The translations under genes were made by a program, and so were the position numbers. The notes under the pieces were generated by a model. The model did no database searches and was not told the DNA's origin. It saw only the letters and a program-made list of their open reading frames with translations. 64,000 nucleotides of DNA. Source: Sphingobacteriaceae bacterium (GTDB lineage: Bacteria; Bacteroidota; Bacteroidia; B-17B0; Aurantibacillaceae). Positions 11,701 through 20,437 of the stretch are shown in pieces. Within the stretch, counting starts at the first letter, position 1. Each line of letters opens with the position of its first letter. Location of the stretch: NCBI GenBank assembly GCA_016709575.1, contig JADJMM010000006.1, positions 62,001 to 126,000 of the forward strand. Reading direction: 5' to 3'.

Positions 11701-14335
11701 TCCAACAGGAGGAGTAACTTATACTTGGAGTGGTCCCGGTATTGTAGGTTCTGCAAACAATTCAACAGTAAATGTGAATCAAGTTGGAACCTATTCTTTA
11801 TCTGTAACAAGTGCAGTAAATGGTTGTACTAATTCTATTTCTGCTTCGGTTGGAAATAATACAATTGCGCCAACAACAACTCCTATAGGAACACAAACAA
11901 TTACATGTGCTACACCTTCAGTTCAATTAATTGGAAGCGCTAACCCAAGTTCATGTACTGTGGTTTGGACCGGTGGTGTTTGTGCAGGTGCTACATCTTA
12001 TACTGCTTCAGCATGTGCCGCAGGTAACTATACTTATATTGCTACAAATCCTGCTAACGGTTGTCAAAGTGCTGCACAAGTAGCTACTGTTGTGCCTAAT
12101 GCCGGAGTGCCAACTGCAACTTTATCTAATACAGGTACTATTACTTGTTTAACTACTAGTGTTCAAGTTGTAGGAACGACAACAACATCTCCTGCGACTT
12201 ATACATGGAGTGGTCCCGGAATTGTTGGTGTTGCAAATACTCCAACTATAAATGTTAACCAAGGTGGTGTTTACACATTAACTTTAACTAACACTTTGAA
12301 CGGCTGTACTTCTGTTGTAACAAATAGTATTACTGCAGATAACGCTGCTGTAACTCCTACAACAACTTCTTCAACTACTATTACTTGTACAAATCCAACA
12401 TCTACACTAACAACAAACGTAGGCGCAGGATCTTATAGTTACAATTGGTCAGGACCAGGCATTGTTGGAACAAATACATTATCAACAGCTACATCAAGTT
12501 TAGGTGGTACGTATAATGTTACGGTTACAAATACATCTAATGGTTGTGTTGGTATTGGAACAATTTCTGTTGCTTCTAATACTACCGTGCCTGCTTCAGT
12601 AACAGTTACACCTTCATCATATACTTTATCATGCGCAACACCAACTACTCAAATTGTGGTAGGTTCTCCAACAGGAGGAACAACCTTTAGTTGGACTGCT
12701 CCGGGAACAGGTAATATTTTAAGCGGTGGTACTACACAAACAGTTTCTATTTCTGGTCCTGGTGTTTACAGCGTTGTTGCAACTGCAACTAACGGTTGTT
12801 CTGCAGCGGTTACCACTGCAACAATGGTTGCGGATGTAAATTCACCTAACGTTACGTTGAGTTCTCCAAATCTAAGTATTACTTGTATTTCTACAACACC
12901 AAGTCTTACATTAACACCAACAGGAACTGTAGTTATAGCATCTTATTCATGGTCGCCAGCTTCTGGTATCAGTTCAGGTAGTAATACAACAACACCTACA
13001 TTTACTGCATCAGGAAATTATACCTGTTTAATTACAGCCGCTAATGGTTGTACAATTACTGCTACTATTCCTGTTACAGATAATACTGTGACACCTACAG
13101 CAACTACTTCTGCAATCGCTAATATTTCTTGCGCTAGTACTAGTGTAGATATTAATCCGACTTACACACCAAGTACAGGATTAACTTATACTTGGACTGG
13201 AACAGGAATTGTTGGTTCAGCAAATAACTCAAGTGTAACCGTAAACCAAAGCGGCACTTATACAGTTTCAATGATTGATCCTGTTAATGGTTGCGCAAGC
13301 ACAGCAACAATGACGGTTAACGGAAATACAGTTGCTCCTACAGTTACAGTTACTTCAACTTCAACAATAGGTATTGGTTGTTTACCAACTAATACAGCAG
13401 TAATATTAGATGCAACAACAACGCCAAGTACCGGCGTTAATTATGTATGGAGTACTACAGCAACTACTCAAACTATTTCTGTAACTACAGCAGGTGTTTA
13501 TACTGTTGTTATTACGGATGCAGTGAATGGATGTTCAGTAGCAACACAATATACTGTTACAAACAGTAGTGTTTTACCTAATGTAAGTGCAGGTGCTAAT
13601 GCTAATATTCCTTGTGGTGGACTTACAACAACAGTTACCTTAAATGGTAATTCAACTGATCCTGGCGTTAATTATGCATGGGTTGGGCCGGGAATGGTTT
13701 CAGGTTCTAACACAGCAACACCAATTGTGAATGTTGCGGGTACTTATACATTAACAGTAACAAATCCAACAACAGGGTGTAGTGCTACAAGTACAGTTGA
13801 TGTTATTAATGCTGTACCAACAGCATCCATTTCATCTGATGTTGTAACAGGATTTGCGCCTCTAACTGTAAACTTTGGTAATACTAGTACGAATGCTAAC
13901 ACATTCAGCTGGAATTTTGGTAATGGAAATTCATCTGTATTAACTACAACTGCAAGCACTTCTTCAACTTATGGTTGGGGAACATACACTATAACTATGA
14001 TAGCATCATCAGGATTATGTTCTGATACTGCATCAATAGTAATTGTTGTAGAAGATGGATTCAGTATTGAAGTTCCAAACGTATTTACACCTAATGATGA
14101 TAATATTAATGATGTATTCACTATTACATCTACCGGTGTAAAAGAAATTACTTTGAAAATATTTAACCGTTGGGGACAACCAATGTATGATTTCAGCGGA
14201 GCGAAAGCATCATGGGATGGCGTTACAAGTAACGGACAAAAAGCTTCTAACGGAACTTACTTCTACTTTATTAAAGCAGTAGGCTTTGATGGTAAGGAAT
14301 ATGAAAAAAATGGTCCGGTAAGTTTATTTAGATAA
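8721..14335 (+). CDS. Giant Ig-like repeat adhesin with PKD domain and T9SS type B sorting tail (copy B, frameshifted)
   Basis: About 1870 residues; paralogue of the gene ending at 8625. The first 45 or so residues hold a hydrophobic export signal (NYLGLFFLSSSLVGQ). A unique N-terminal region of about 400 residues follows, ending in a Cys-rich segment around 9750-10150, with no counterpart in copy A. Then come about 14 Ig-like repeats, a PKD domain (FSWNFGNGNSS) and a type B tail nearly identical to that of copy A (IEVPNVFTPNDDNINDVF, FNRWGQPMYDFSGAKA). One indel near 9950 shifts the frame; reading continues as CNAVGGGTCTGNNISIWND. The different head on a shared body suggests a different binding specificity. 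Predicted to be exported by T9SS to the cell surface. Confidence 0.88.
10432..13820 (+). repeat. Coding tandem repeats of adhesin B, about 14 imperfect copies
   Basis: Same roughly 80-residue unit as in adhesin A. Units 2-5 are highly alike (YTWTAPGGSSITGGVN recurs). Units 7-14 match units 9-16 of copy A one for one, including the unit with extra cysteines (near 11940-12010). Confidence 0.85.
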
Positions 14336-14354
14336 GAAAACTTGATTTTAATTT

Positions 14355-14388
14355 AAAAGGCGAAGATTAATCTTCGCCTTTTTTTATT
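14355..14388 (+). terminator. Rho-independent terminator after adhesin B
   Basis: A perfect 28-nt palindrome (14355-14382) with 14-bp arms: AAAAGGCGAAGATT and its complement AATCTTCGCCTTTT. A T tract follows. Confidence 0.9.
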
Positions 14389-14399
14389 TAAAGAAACTG

Positions 14400-14437
14400 C
14401 CCTTCGGCAATCCCGATAGCTATCGGGACAGGATGAC
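14400..14437. repeat. Dispersed palindromic element, intergenic copy
   Basis: Contains CCCTTCGGCA, a perfect palindrome CCCGATAGCTATCGGG, and AGGATGAC. The flanking CCCTTCGGCA and AGGATGAC are shared with the copy at 46646-46676, and AGGATGAC with the argS copy at 43500. These resemble the short dispersed palindromes found many times in bacterial genomes. Confidence 0.6.
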
Positions 14438-14445
14438 TTCCGTTT

Positions 14446-15189
14446 TTATAGAAACTGAAATATTTTTCTCAGAGGTTTTAAAGTAAGCGTGTAGAATCTT
14501 GGTTTCAATTCGTTTACCTCCCAAGCTTTACGGTCTTCCATATTAGCGGTAACACGATTTTTAACTGTTACATTACTTTTACCACCAACACGCATTTTTA
14601 CAATGAATTCGTTTAAGTAAGCTAATTTGATTTTGTTTTTATGAATGAAGCGCAACATTAATTCGTAATCTGCCGCAGAAGTAAATTGCAAATCGAACTT
14701 ACCTAACTTGTTATAAATTTCCTTTTTTACAAAGAAAGTCGGGTGGGGAGGCATCCATCCGTTTAAGAAAGAACCTTCACTATAATTACCGGAGTGCCAT
14801 TTGCGTTTTATTTTATCGGTATCATCTTTATCTACATAATACAAATTAGCATAAAGCGCATCGCATTGGTTTTGATTAAACGAATTGGCTACATTTTCAA
14901 TTACATTCGAACTCATATAAAAATCATCCGAATGTAAAATGCCAATAACATCACCCGTTGCTAAATCAATTCCCTTGTTAAGTGCGTCGTAAATGCCTTT
15001 ATCTTTTTCAGAAACAATTTTATGAATCTGGGAATAATATTTGTTTATAATATCTAAAGTGCCATCGGTTGAAACGCCATCTACAATAATGTATTCAATA
15101 TTTCTGTACGATTGGTTTAAGACCGACTGAATAGTTTGTTCAATAGTTGAAGCGCTGTTGTAGGTGACGGTTATGATGGATATCTTCAA
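14446..15189 (-). CDS. Family 2 glycosyltransferase
   Basis: 247 residues, intact. GT-A fold of GT2 (WcaA-like): N-terminal MKISIITVTYNSASTIEQTI nucleotide-binding segment, IIVDGVSTDGT, and the metal-binding acidic triad in ILHSDDFYM, with PHPTFFVKKEIY and ADYELMLRF further on. It would add a sugar from a nucleotide donor to a growing surface glycan on the inner face of the membrane. It is the last gene of the minus-strand phoH-gmhA-hddC-gmhB run, 25 bp after the heptose phosphatase. A heptose donor is therefore a reasonable guess, not something the sequence shows. Confidence 0.88.
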   Translation of the reverse strand: MKISIITVTYNSASTIEQTIQSVLNQSYRNIEYIIVDGVSTDGTLDIINKYYSQIHKIVSEKDKGIYDALNKGIDLATGDVIGILHSDDFYMSSNVIENVANSFNQNQCDALYANLYYVDKDDTDKIKRKWHSGNYSEGSFLNGWMPPHPTFFVKKEIYNKLGKFDLQFTSAADYELMLRFIHKNKIKLAYLNEFIVKMRVGGKSNVTVKNRVTANMEDRKAWEVNELKPRFYTLTLKPLRKIFQFL

Positions 15190-15214
15190 TTCTATAAATT
15201 CAAACTAAATTCAA

Positions 15215-15733
15215 CTAATGACGGAAAATTAAAATCGATTGTTTCATCTTTTTACCTTCTTCTGAAATAAAAACGGTTTTCATTCCTAAAGCGCGTCCAA
15301 ATTGCATATCGGTAATACTATCACCAATAATTACTGATTTTGTAAAATCAATTGCTGGAAAATCTTTTTTTGCTTCGAGTCCCATTCCTGTTCCCGGTTT
15401 GCGGGTAGGGTGATTAACGGAGTTCAAAAACGGAGAGAAATACACTTTATCAATTCGCCCACCTAAATAATCAATCTCATACAACATGTTTTTGTGTATG
15501 AGTTCCAAGTCTTCTGTTCTGTATAATCCTTTTCCAATGCCTTGTTGATTTGTTACTACAACAATATGTCCGAACTTTCCATTCAATATTTTCATAGCAT
15601 CTAAAACGCCATCAATAAATTCAAAATCCATCCAATGTTTCACGTAGTCGTTATCTAATTTTTTATTGATAACGCCATCGCGGTCTAAAAACAAAGTCCA
15701 GCTTTTATTTATATTTAAATCCTTTAAAGTCAT
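15215..15733 (-). CDS. gmhB: GmhB-like D-glycero-D-manno-heptose bisphosphate phosphatase (HAD family)
   Basis: 172 residues. HAD-type hydrolase of the histidinol-phosphatase/GmhB group: motif I FLDRDGVINKK, motif II VVTNQQGIGKG, RKPGTGM and the acidic motif IGDSITDMQFG. It should remove the C7 phosphate of heptose bisphosphate in nucleotide-heptose synthesis. I chose the ATG at 15733 (MTLKDLNINKSWTLFLDRDG) because longer readings run back into the upstream gene; it still overlaps hddC by 29 nt, suggesting coupled translation. The Cys-rich zinc loop before the RKP motif in E. coli GmhB is absent (SVNHPTRKPGTGM). Another small-molecule phosphatase role is possible, but the neighbours favour heptose. 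Confidence 0.82.
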   Translation of the reverse strand: MTLKDLNINKSWTLFLDRDGVINKKLDNDYVKHWMDFEFIDGVLDAMKILNGKFGHIVVVTNQQGIGKGLYRTEDLELIHKNMLYEIDYLGGRIDKVYFSPFLNSVNHPTRKPGTGMGLEAKKDFPAIDFTKSVIIGDSITDMQFGRALGMKTVFISEEGKKMKQSILIFRH

Positions 15734-16469
15734 CTTGTGCTTTCGTATAATCTTCGGGTATGCCAATATCAATAAAATAACCTTTGTATTCGAAACCAAA
15801 TATAGTTAACTCGTTAATTTTCTTTTCAAAGAAATCTTTTTCAATTGAGAAATTTTTATTAGCTTCTGTTTTTTGTAAGTAAGTATCTGTATTCAGTAAA
15901 TAAACGCCTCCATTTATTAATCCGGGTTTTGTTTCTGAATTTTTTTCCTTAAAAAAATTTATTCTCGACATGCCAATTGGCGCTTCATCTGAATTTGATA
16001 ATGTGTCATAACTTGGAGCTACAGACGAAAAATGTACGGTGCCATAACGCGAGGCATTCTCAACTTTACGTAAGGCCAATGAGCAATCGGCATTTGATTT
16101 TGTATGAAGATTGAAAAAAGAAGTTAAGTCAACATCAAAAAAAGAATCTCCATTTAAAACTAAAATGGTTTTTGTTTTGCATTTTTCAACAGCTAAGCGA
16201 ATTCCACCGCCGGTCCCTAGTGGAGAAGTTTCAATAGCGTAATCAATTTCAATACCGCTAAAACTATTTTTGTAGTTCGATGTTATTTTTTCGTGCAAAT
16301 GTCCAACTGACAAAATTACTTTTTTGATTCCGAAGTTTTTTAAATACAATAACTGATAATCTAAAAAAGGAATTCCGTTAACTGGAGCCATTGGTTTTGG
16401 TAAATCGGAGACTACGCTTTGTAAACGTGTTCCGAATCCTCCTGCTAATATGATGGCTTCGGTTATCAA
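15705..16469 (-). CDS. hddC: HddC-like heptose-1-phosphate nucleotidyltransferase
   Basis: 254 residues, intact. Sugar-phosphate nucleotidyltransferase: signature LAGGFGTRLQSVVSDLPKPM at the N terminus (GxGTRL and the KP pair), NGDSFFDVDL as the metal-binding Asp segment, and ETSPLGTGGGIRLA. Members of this group next to gmhA and gmhB make GDP-D-glycero-alpha-D-manno-heptose from heptose-1-phosphate and GTP. GTP use is inferred from the family and context, and a hexose-1-phosphate substrate remains possible. It starts 9 bp after gmhA and overlaps the phosphatase gene by 29 nt. Confidence 0.83.
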   Translation of the reverse strand: MITEAIILAGGFGTRLQSVVSDLPKPMAPVNGIPFLDYQLLYLKNFGIKKVILSVGHLHEKITSNYKNSFSGIEIDYAIETSPLGTGGGIRLAVEKCKTKTILVLNGDSFFDVDLTSFFNLHTKSNADCSLALRKVENASRYGTVHFSSVAPSYDTLSNSDEAPIGMSRINFFKEKNSETKPGLINGGVYLLNTDTYLQKTEANKNFSIEKDFFEKKINELTIFGFEYKGYFIDIGIPEDYTKAQDDFKGFKYK

Positions 16470-16478
16470 TGGAGGTAC

Positions 16479-17060
16479 TTATTTTTTAGGGAATAAATTA
16501 ATCTCAACCAATTCGCAAATGGTGTGACCAATTACCATGTGACATTCTTGAATACGTGGTGTATCTTTTGAAGGAATGTTTACAAGGTATTTACATAATC
16601 CCGCCATTTTTCCACCGGTTTCTCCTGTAAAGCCAACTGTAATAATTCCTAAAGAGTTTGCTACTTCCAAAGCTTTAACAACATTACCTGAGTTTCCGCT
16701 GGTTGACATACCAATTAGCACATCACCTTTACGACCCATTGCTCTTGTTAAGCGGGCGTAAATTTCATCATAACTATAATCGTTTGCTACTGCTGTTGTA
16801 TAACTTGTGTTTACATGTAATGCTTCTGAGAACAGAGGAGGGCGGTCGTAATAAAATCTACCGCTTAGTTCAGCTGCTAAGTGTTGTGCATCGGCAGCGC
16901 TTCCGCCGTTTCCGGCCCAAAGAACCTTGCCGTCTTTTTTATAACACTCAATAATTTCTGTAACAACAGAATTAATGGTGGTTAGAATAGCATCGTTAGT
17001 TAATAAGGATGTTTTTAAATCAGCTGATGCTTTTATTTTACTCTTTATAAATTCTTTCAT
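16479..17060 (-). CDS. gmhA: Phosphoheptose (sedoheptulose-7-phosphate) isomerase
   Basis: 193 residues, full length for GmhA. SIS-domain isomerase: WAGNGGSAADAQHLAAELSGRF is the diagnostic segment, with SGNSGNVVKALEVA as the second phosphate-binding loop and IQECHMVIGHTICELVE near the C terminus. It converts sedoheptulose-7-phosphate to D-glycero-D-manno-heptose-7-phosphate, the first committed step of nucleotide-heptose synthesis in the cytoplasm. It lies 31 bp after phoH and 9 bp before hddC on the same strand. The heptose-7-phosphate kinase of the pathway is not in this window. Confidence 0.93.
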   Translation of the reverse strand: MKEFIKSKIKASADLKTSLLTNDAILTTINSVVTEIIECYKKDGKVLWAGNGGSAADAQHLAAELSGRFYYDRPPLFSEALHVNTSYTTAVANDYSYDEIYARLTRAMGRKGDVLIGMSTSGNSGNVVKALEVANSLGIITVGFTGETGGKMAGLCKYLVNIPSKDTPRIQECHMVIGHTICELVEINLFPKK

Positions 17061-17091
17061 AATACGTTTACCCTATAAAAGTAAATATTTT

Positions 17092-18068
17092 TTAGTTGCC
17101 TTCATAACTTTGAATGATAGCACTTACAAGGTGGTGACGAATAACATCGCGGCTGTCTAATTCAATAAAATCGATGCCTTCAACTTTTTTCAAATATTTA
17201 ATGGCTTGTAACAATCCTGAAGGTTGTTTTGAAGGTAAATCAATTTGAGTCACATCGCCTGTAATTATGAACTTCGCACTATTTCCCATACGGGTTAGGA
17301 ACATTTTCATTTGACTCTCAGTTGTATTTTGAGCCTCATCCAAAATAACAAAGGCATTATCAAGAGTTCGTCCACGCATAAACGCTAAAGGTGCAATTTG
17401 AATTACGCGGTTTTCAATATGTTGTTCCAATTTATCGGCAGGAATCATATCTGATAATGCATCGTAAAGCGGTTGCATATATGGATCGAGTTTCTCTTTT
17501 AAATCACCAGGTAAAAAACCTAAATTCTCACCTGCTTCAACAGCTGGACGAGTTAAAATTATTCGTCTCACTTCTTTGTTTTTAAGTGCGCGAACAGCTA
17601 ATGCAACGGCGGTATACGTTTTTCCGGTTCCGGCAGGACCAATTGCAAAAATCATATCGTTTTTCGCCATTGAAGAGACCATACGGCGTTGATTTTCGGT
17701 TTTGGCTTTAACTACTAGTCCGTTATTACCAAATAGAATAATATCGTTTTGTAATTCTGAAGTTTCAATTATTTCATCGCCATTCGGACCTAATAAACGA
17801 TCGATAACCTTATCGGTTAGTAAACCATTTTTGTGATAATGTTCAATAAGGAGATTTAGTTTTTCTCGAAGTGTTTAATTTCGTTATCATCTCCTAAAAC
17901 TTTAATGCTGTAGCCTCTTGCTACTATTTTTAGTTTACCAAAGTGCTTCTTAATTATGTTTAGCTTAACATCATTAACGCCGTATATCTCAACCGGTTCA
18001 ACACTGTCTAATATTATAACTTTCTCTGACAAAATCTTATGATGAAGTGTGCTTTGCTCTGCTTTCAA
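17092..18068 (-). CDS. phoH: PhoH family ATPase (frameshifted)
   Basis: About 325 residues as a composite. The N-terminal part (18068 to about 17862) is the KH-like domain of PhoH proteins (PVEIYGVNDVKLNIIKKHF, KIVARGYSIKVLG). The C-terminal part is the PhoH ATPase: Walker A IGPAGTGKTYTAVALAV, RPAVEAGENLGFLPGDL, Walker B VILDEAQNTT and ITGDVTQIDLP. One A is missing in the A-run (T-run on the plus strand near 17862), splitting FEK from KLNLLIEHYHKNG. PhoH proteins are cytoplasmic ATPases linked to RNA handling and phosphate stress. Here it heads the minus-strand run into the heptose genes and is divergent from the SAM hydrolase gene. Confidence 0.9.
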
Positions 18069-18150
18069 ATGTTTATAAAGCTGTTAATCAATCTTGAATT
18101 ATATAAAAAACACACGCTTAATAATCTTTACTTTTGAACTAATACTGTTT

Positions 18151-18969
18151 ATGCCAATTGTAACCTTAACAACCGATTTGGGCTACCGCGATCCTTATTT
18201 AGCCATCGTTAAGGCTTGCTTGTTACAAAAAGTAAATAACGTTCAAATTATTGATTTAAGCTGCGATAGCAAAGATAATAATATTTCAGATGCCGCCTTT
18301 ATTTTAAAGAATTCTATTGGCTTTTTCCCTGAGAACAGCATTCACTTGGTTGGGGTTAAATTTATTTTGGGGACTAAAACTTTGAATAATAATCATAACG
18401 TTGATAATAGCCGTTATTTGGTGACTAAGTACAAGAATCAGTTTATTATTTGTCCGGATAACGGATTAATTACCTTGTTAGATGAAGGATTTAGTGAGAA
18501 AGTATATCAGTTGTATTATGATAATCCTGCGCAGCATAATTTCTTCGTAAAGGATGTCTTTGTAGATGCAGCAGCGCAGATTAGTGCAGGAAAAGAGTTA
18601 AAAGATATAGGAATGGAAACGGCTGATTATTACAGAGCCTTACAATTCTCGAGCTTTTCAACACCCGAACATTTGAAAGGAAAATCGATTTACATTGACG
18701 ATTTTGGAAACGTGATTACTAACATTACTAAAGATGAGTTTTATAAAGTATTAGGGAAACGTAAATTTAATATAGTTTTACCCGGCACACTTATTGATAA
18801 AATTTCAAATACCTACGACGATGTAAGAGTGGGGGATGCTTTAGCTATGTTTAATGGATTTGGTTATTTAGAGATTGCCTTGAATGGTCGCTCAGCTTAT
18901 AAAATGTTATATCCGCGTGAAGTTGGAAGAAGTTACGAGTTTAATTTAACGATTGAATTTAATGATTAA
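18151..18969 (+). CDS. S-adenosyl-L-methionine hydrolase / hydroxide adenosyltransferase family (DUF62)
   Basis: 272 residues from ATG 18151 (MPIVTLTTDLGYRDPYLAIV). An upstream Met at 18094 adds a stretch not seen in the family. The N-terminal TTDLGYRDPYLAIVKA and ICPDNGLITLL fit the DUF62 fold that includes fluorinase-like enzymes; the known bacterial activity is SAM plus water to adenosine plus methionine. The C-terminal small domain (YIDDFGNVITNITKDEF) is also typical. The VDPGVGT-type segment is altered (VGVKFILGTKTLN), so activity is not certain. Its stop codon overlaps the start of the next gene (ATGATTAA), implying coupled translation. Confidence 0.85.
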   Translation: MPIVTLTTDLGYRDPYLAIVKACLLQKVNNVQIIDLSCDSKDNNISDAAFILKNSIGFFPENSIHLVGVKFILGTKTLNNNHNVDNSRYLVTKYKNQFIICPDNGLITLLDEGFSEKVYQLYYDNPAQHNFFVKDVFVDAAAQISAGKELKDIGMETADYYRALQFSSFSTPEHLKGKSIYIDDFGNVITNITKDEFYKVLGKRKFNIVLPGTLIDKISNTYDDVRVGDALAMFNGFGYLEIALNGRSAYKMLYPREVGRSYEFNLTIEFND

Positions 18970-19252
18970 GCGTATTGTAAAAATGTCTTTTCAGCCCGAT
19001 AAGGTGGAAGATTTCAAAGCCATTTTTAAAACTAACTGGAAACTAATCGCGGGCTTTAAAGGCTGTTCGCATGTTGAGTTATTGCAGGATAAACTTCAGA
19101 ACAATGTATTTTTCACCTATAGTATTTAGGATAACGAGGATTCTTTAAACGCTTACCGCGATTCAGAATTGTTTGCAGGTGTTTGGAGTAAAACTAAAGT
19201 ACTCTTTAATGAAAAACCTCAGGCTTGGTCGGTGGACGAATTGAAATTTTAA
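18962..19252 (+). pseudogene. Antibiotic biosynthesis monooxygenase (ABM) domain protein with in-frame TAG
   Basis: Reading from ATG 18962 gives a 96-codon dimeric alpha-beta-barrel protein (MIKRIVKMSFQPDKVEDFKA, FKGCSHVELLQD, then DNEDSLNAYRDSELF). It is interrupted by TAG at 19127-19129, exactly where a Trp is usual in this family (TYSI-stop-DNEDS), so TGG to TAG is likely. It overlaps the SAM hydrolase gene by 8 nt and its end overlaps the convergent gene by 4 bp. The rest is well preserved, so either a very recent mutation or a base-call error is possible. ABM proteins range from heme degradation to quinol oxidation; no specific role is assigned. Confidence 0.65.
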
Positions 19253-19805
19253 GGCCGGTCGTGTAATAGATTTTTACCGAGAGCTGAATTGGTTTTGTAG
19301 GAATAAATCATAAACGTATTCATTCCGTAAAAGAATACTTCACTGATATTTAGAATGGAAGTCTTTTTATCGGAATAAAAAGCTTCATCTACCTCTTTAA
19401 ACATATCTTTATCTTTCTTTTATCTTTCTTTTTTTTACTTTTCTTTTCAATTAATAATACATAGCCTTTACCTTTTAATTCTTCTTTATACGAATGAAAT
19501 GTTTGTCGGCTTGAGAATTGATAGATGATATGATTTTCGGAAGGGTCGTTGGTGTATTCGTATAAAATAAGGTACGACTTTAATTCATCATAACCGTTTT
19601 TTACCATCCAGGTTCTTCTCACAAAATTACTGTCGGTAATAAATTCAATATTGCTGGCTTCCCATCCTTTTTTTACCAATTGTTGGGTTATTGTATCAGG
19701 ATCCTGATGCGGGAAATTAATAAGTTCGTCAACACTTAAAGTTTGAGCCTTGCTAAATAAGCTCGCAAAAACAGAAATAATAATTATTAGATGTTTGATT
19801 TTCAA
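19249..19805 (-). CDS. Secreted protein of unknown function, tandem paralogue 1 (frameshifted)
   Basis: About 185 residues as a composite. Signal peptide MKIKHLIIIISVFASLFSKA before QTLSVDEL. The body resembles the adjacent gene at 19816 throughout (LSVDELINFPHQD / LTLNELIASPRTE; RRTWMVKNGYDELKSY / RLTWMIKNNYNDLKSY). An indel in the Lys-rich AAA-repeat region near 19400-19435 shifts the frame. Past it, translation matches the paralogue again (SILNISEVFFYGMNTFMIYSY versus SLISIKEVFLLGFNTFLVTSY), so the true end is 19249. No known domain. Lies 10 bp from its paralogue, probably in one transcript. Confidence 0.7.
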
Positions 19806-19815
19806 TACACCCGTT

Positions 19816-20358
19816 TTATTTATCGTCTTCTAGAATATTCTTAGCAACGCGTGATTTTGAGTTATATGAAGTAACTAAGAAAGTATTAAACCCTAAAAGA
19901 AAAACTTCTTTAATACTTATTAATGATGCGTTTTTATCAGCTAAATAAAGTTCTTCTTTGTCTTTATATTTATTTTTTTCTTTTTTCTTTTTCTTCTTTT
20001 TTTCCTTCTGTAATTTATAACCTAATTTCTTTAATTCTGCTTTATATGCATTAAAAGTCTCCCGGTCAGAAAACTGATAGATGGTATAATTTTCTATGCT
20101 GTCTGCATCCGATTGGTAGTATTGGAAATAGGATTTAAGGTCGTTGTAATTGTTTTTTATCATCCAGGTTAATCTTACAAATCCACTGTCTTTGTTTACT
20201 TCATAACCGTGTTGTTCCCACTTTTTAGCAGAAAGATTGTCGCCTACAATACTAGCTTCGGTTCTTGGTGATGCGATAAGCTCATTTAGTGTAAGTGTTT
20301 GAGCTTTTAAACTGATAGATAAAATAATCAGTGCAAAAAAATAGATATTTTTAATCAT
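19816..20358 (-). CDS. Secreted protein of unknown function, tandem paralogue 2
   Basis: 180 residues, intact. Signal peptide MIKNIYFFALIILSISLKA before QTLTLNEL. A Lys-rich stretch (QKEKKKKKKKEKNKYKDKEE) sits at about residues 121-140, followed by a conserved C-terminal strand-rich part (SLISIKEVFLLGFNTFLV). Paralogue of the following gene (19249-19805). Predicted to be periplasmic or surface-located. I recognise no family. Confidence 0.72.
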   Translation of the reverse strand: MIKNIYFFALIILSISLKAQTLTLNELIASPRTEASIVGDNLSAKKWEQHGYEVNKDSGFVRLTWMIKNNYNDLKSYFQYYQSDADSIENYTIYQFSDRETFNAYKAELKKLGYKLQKEKKKKKKKEKNKYKDKEELYLADKNASLISIKEVFLLGFNTFLVTSYNSKSRVAKNILEDDK

Positions 20359-20437
20359 AAAATAAAGGTATTTAAATAATGATTGTTTTTTTTATGTTTT
20401 AAGTCAATAAATTAAAACCTTATTGTTAATAAACCCT

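Noticed and set aside
14400..14440. Second transcription terminator after adhesin B
   Set aside because: The CCCGATAGCTATCGGG palindrome has no T-run after it and matches a dispersed repeat family; the true terminator is at 14355-14388.
19127..19129. TAG read as pyrrolysine or as a reassigned codon
   Set aside because: No PylT/PylS-like genes are seen, and the RF1 gene that reads UAG is present. A substitution or sequence error is simpler.
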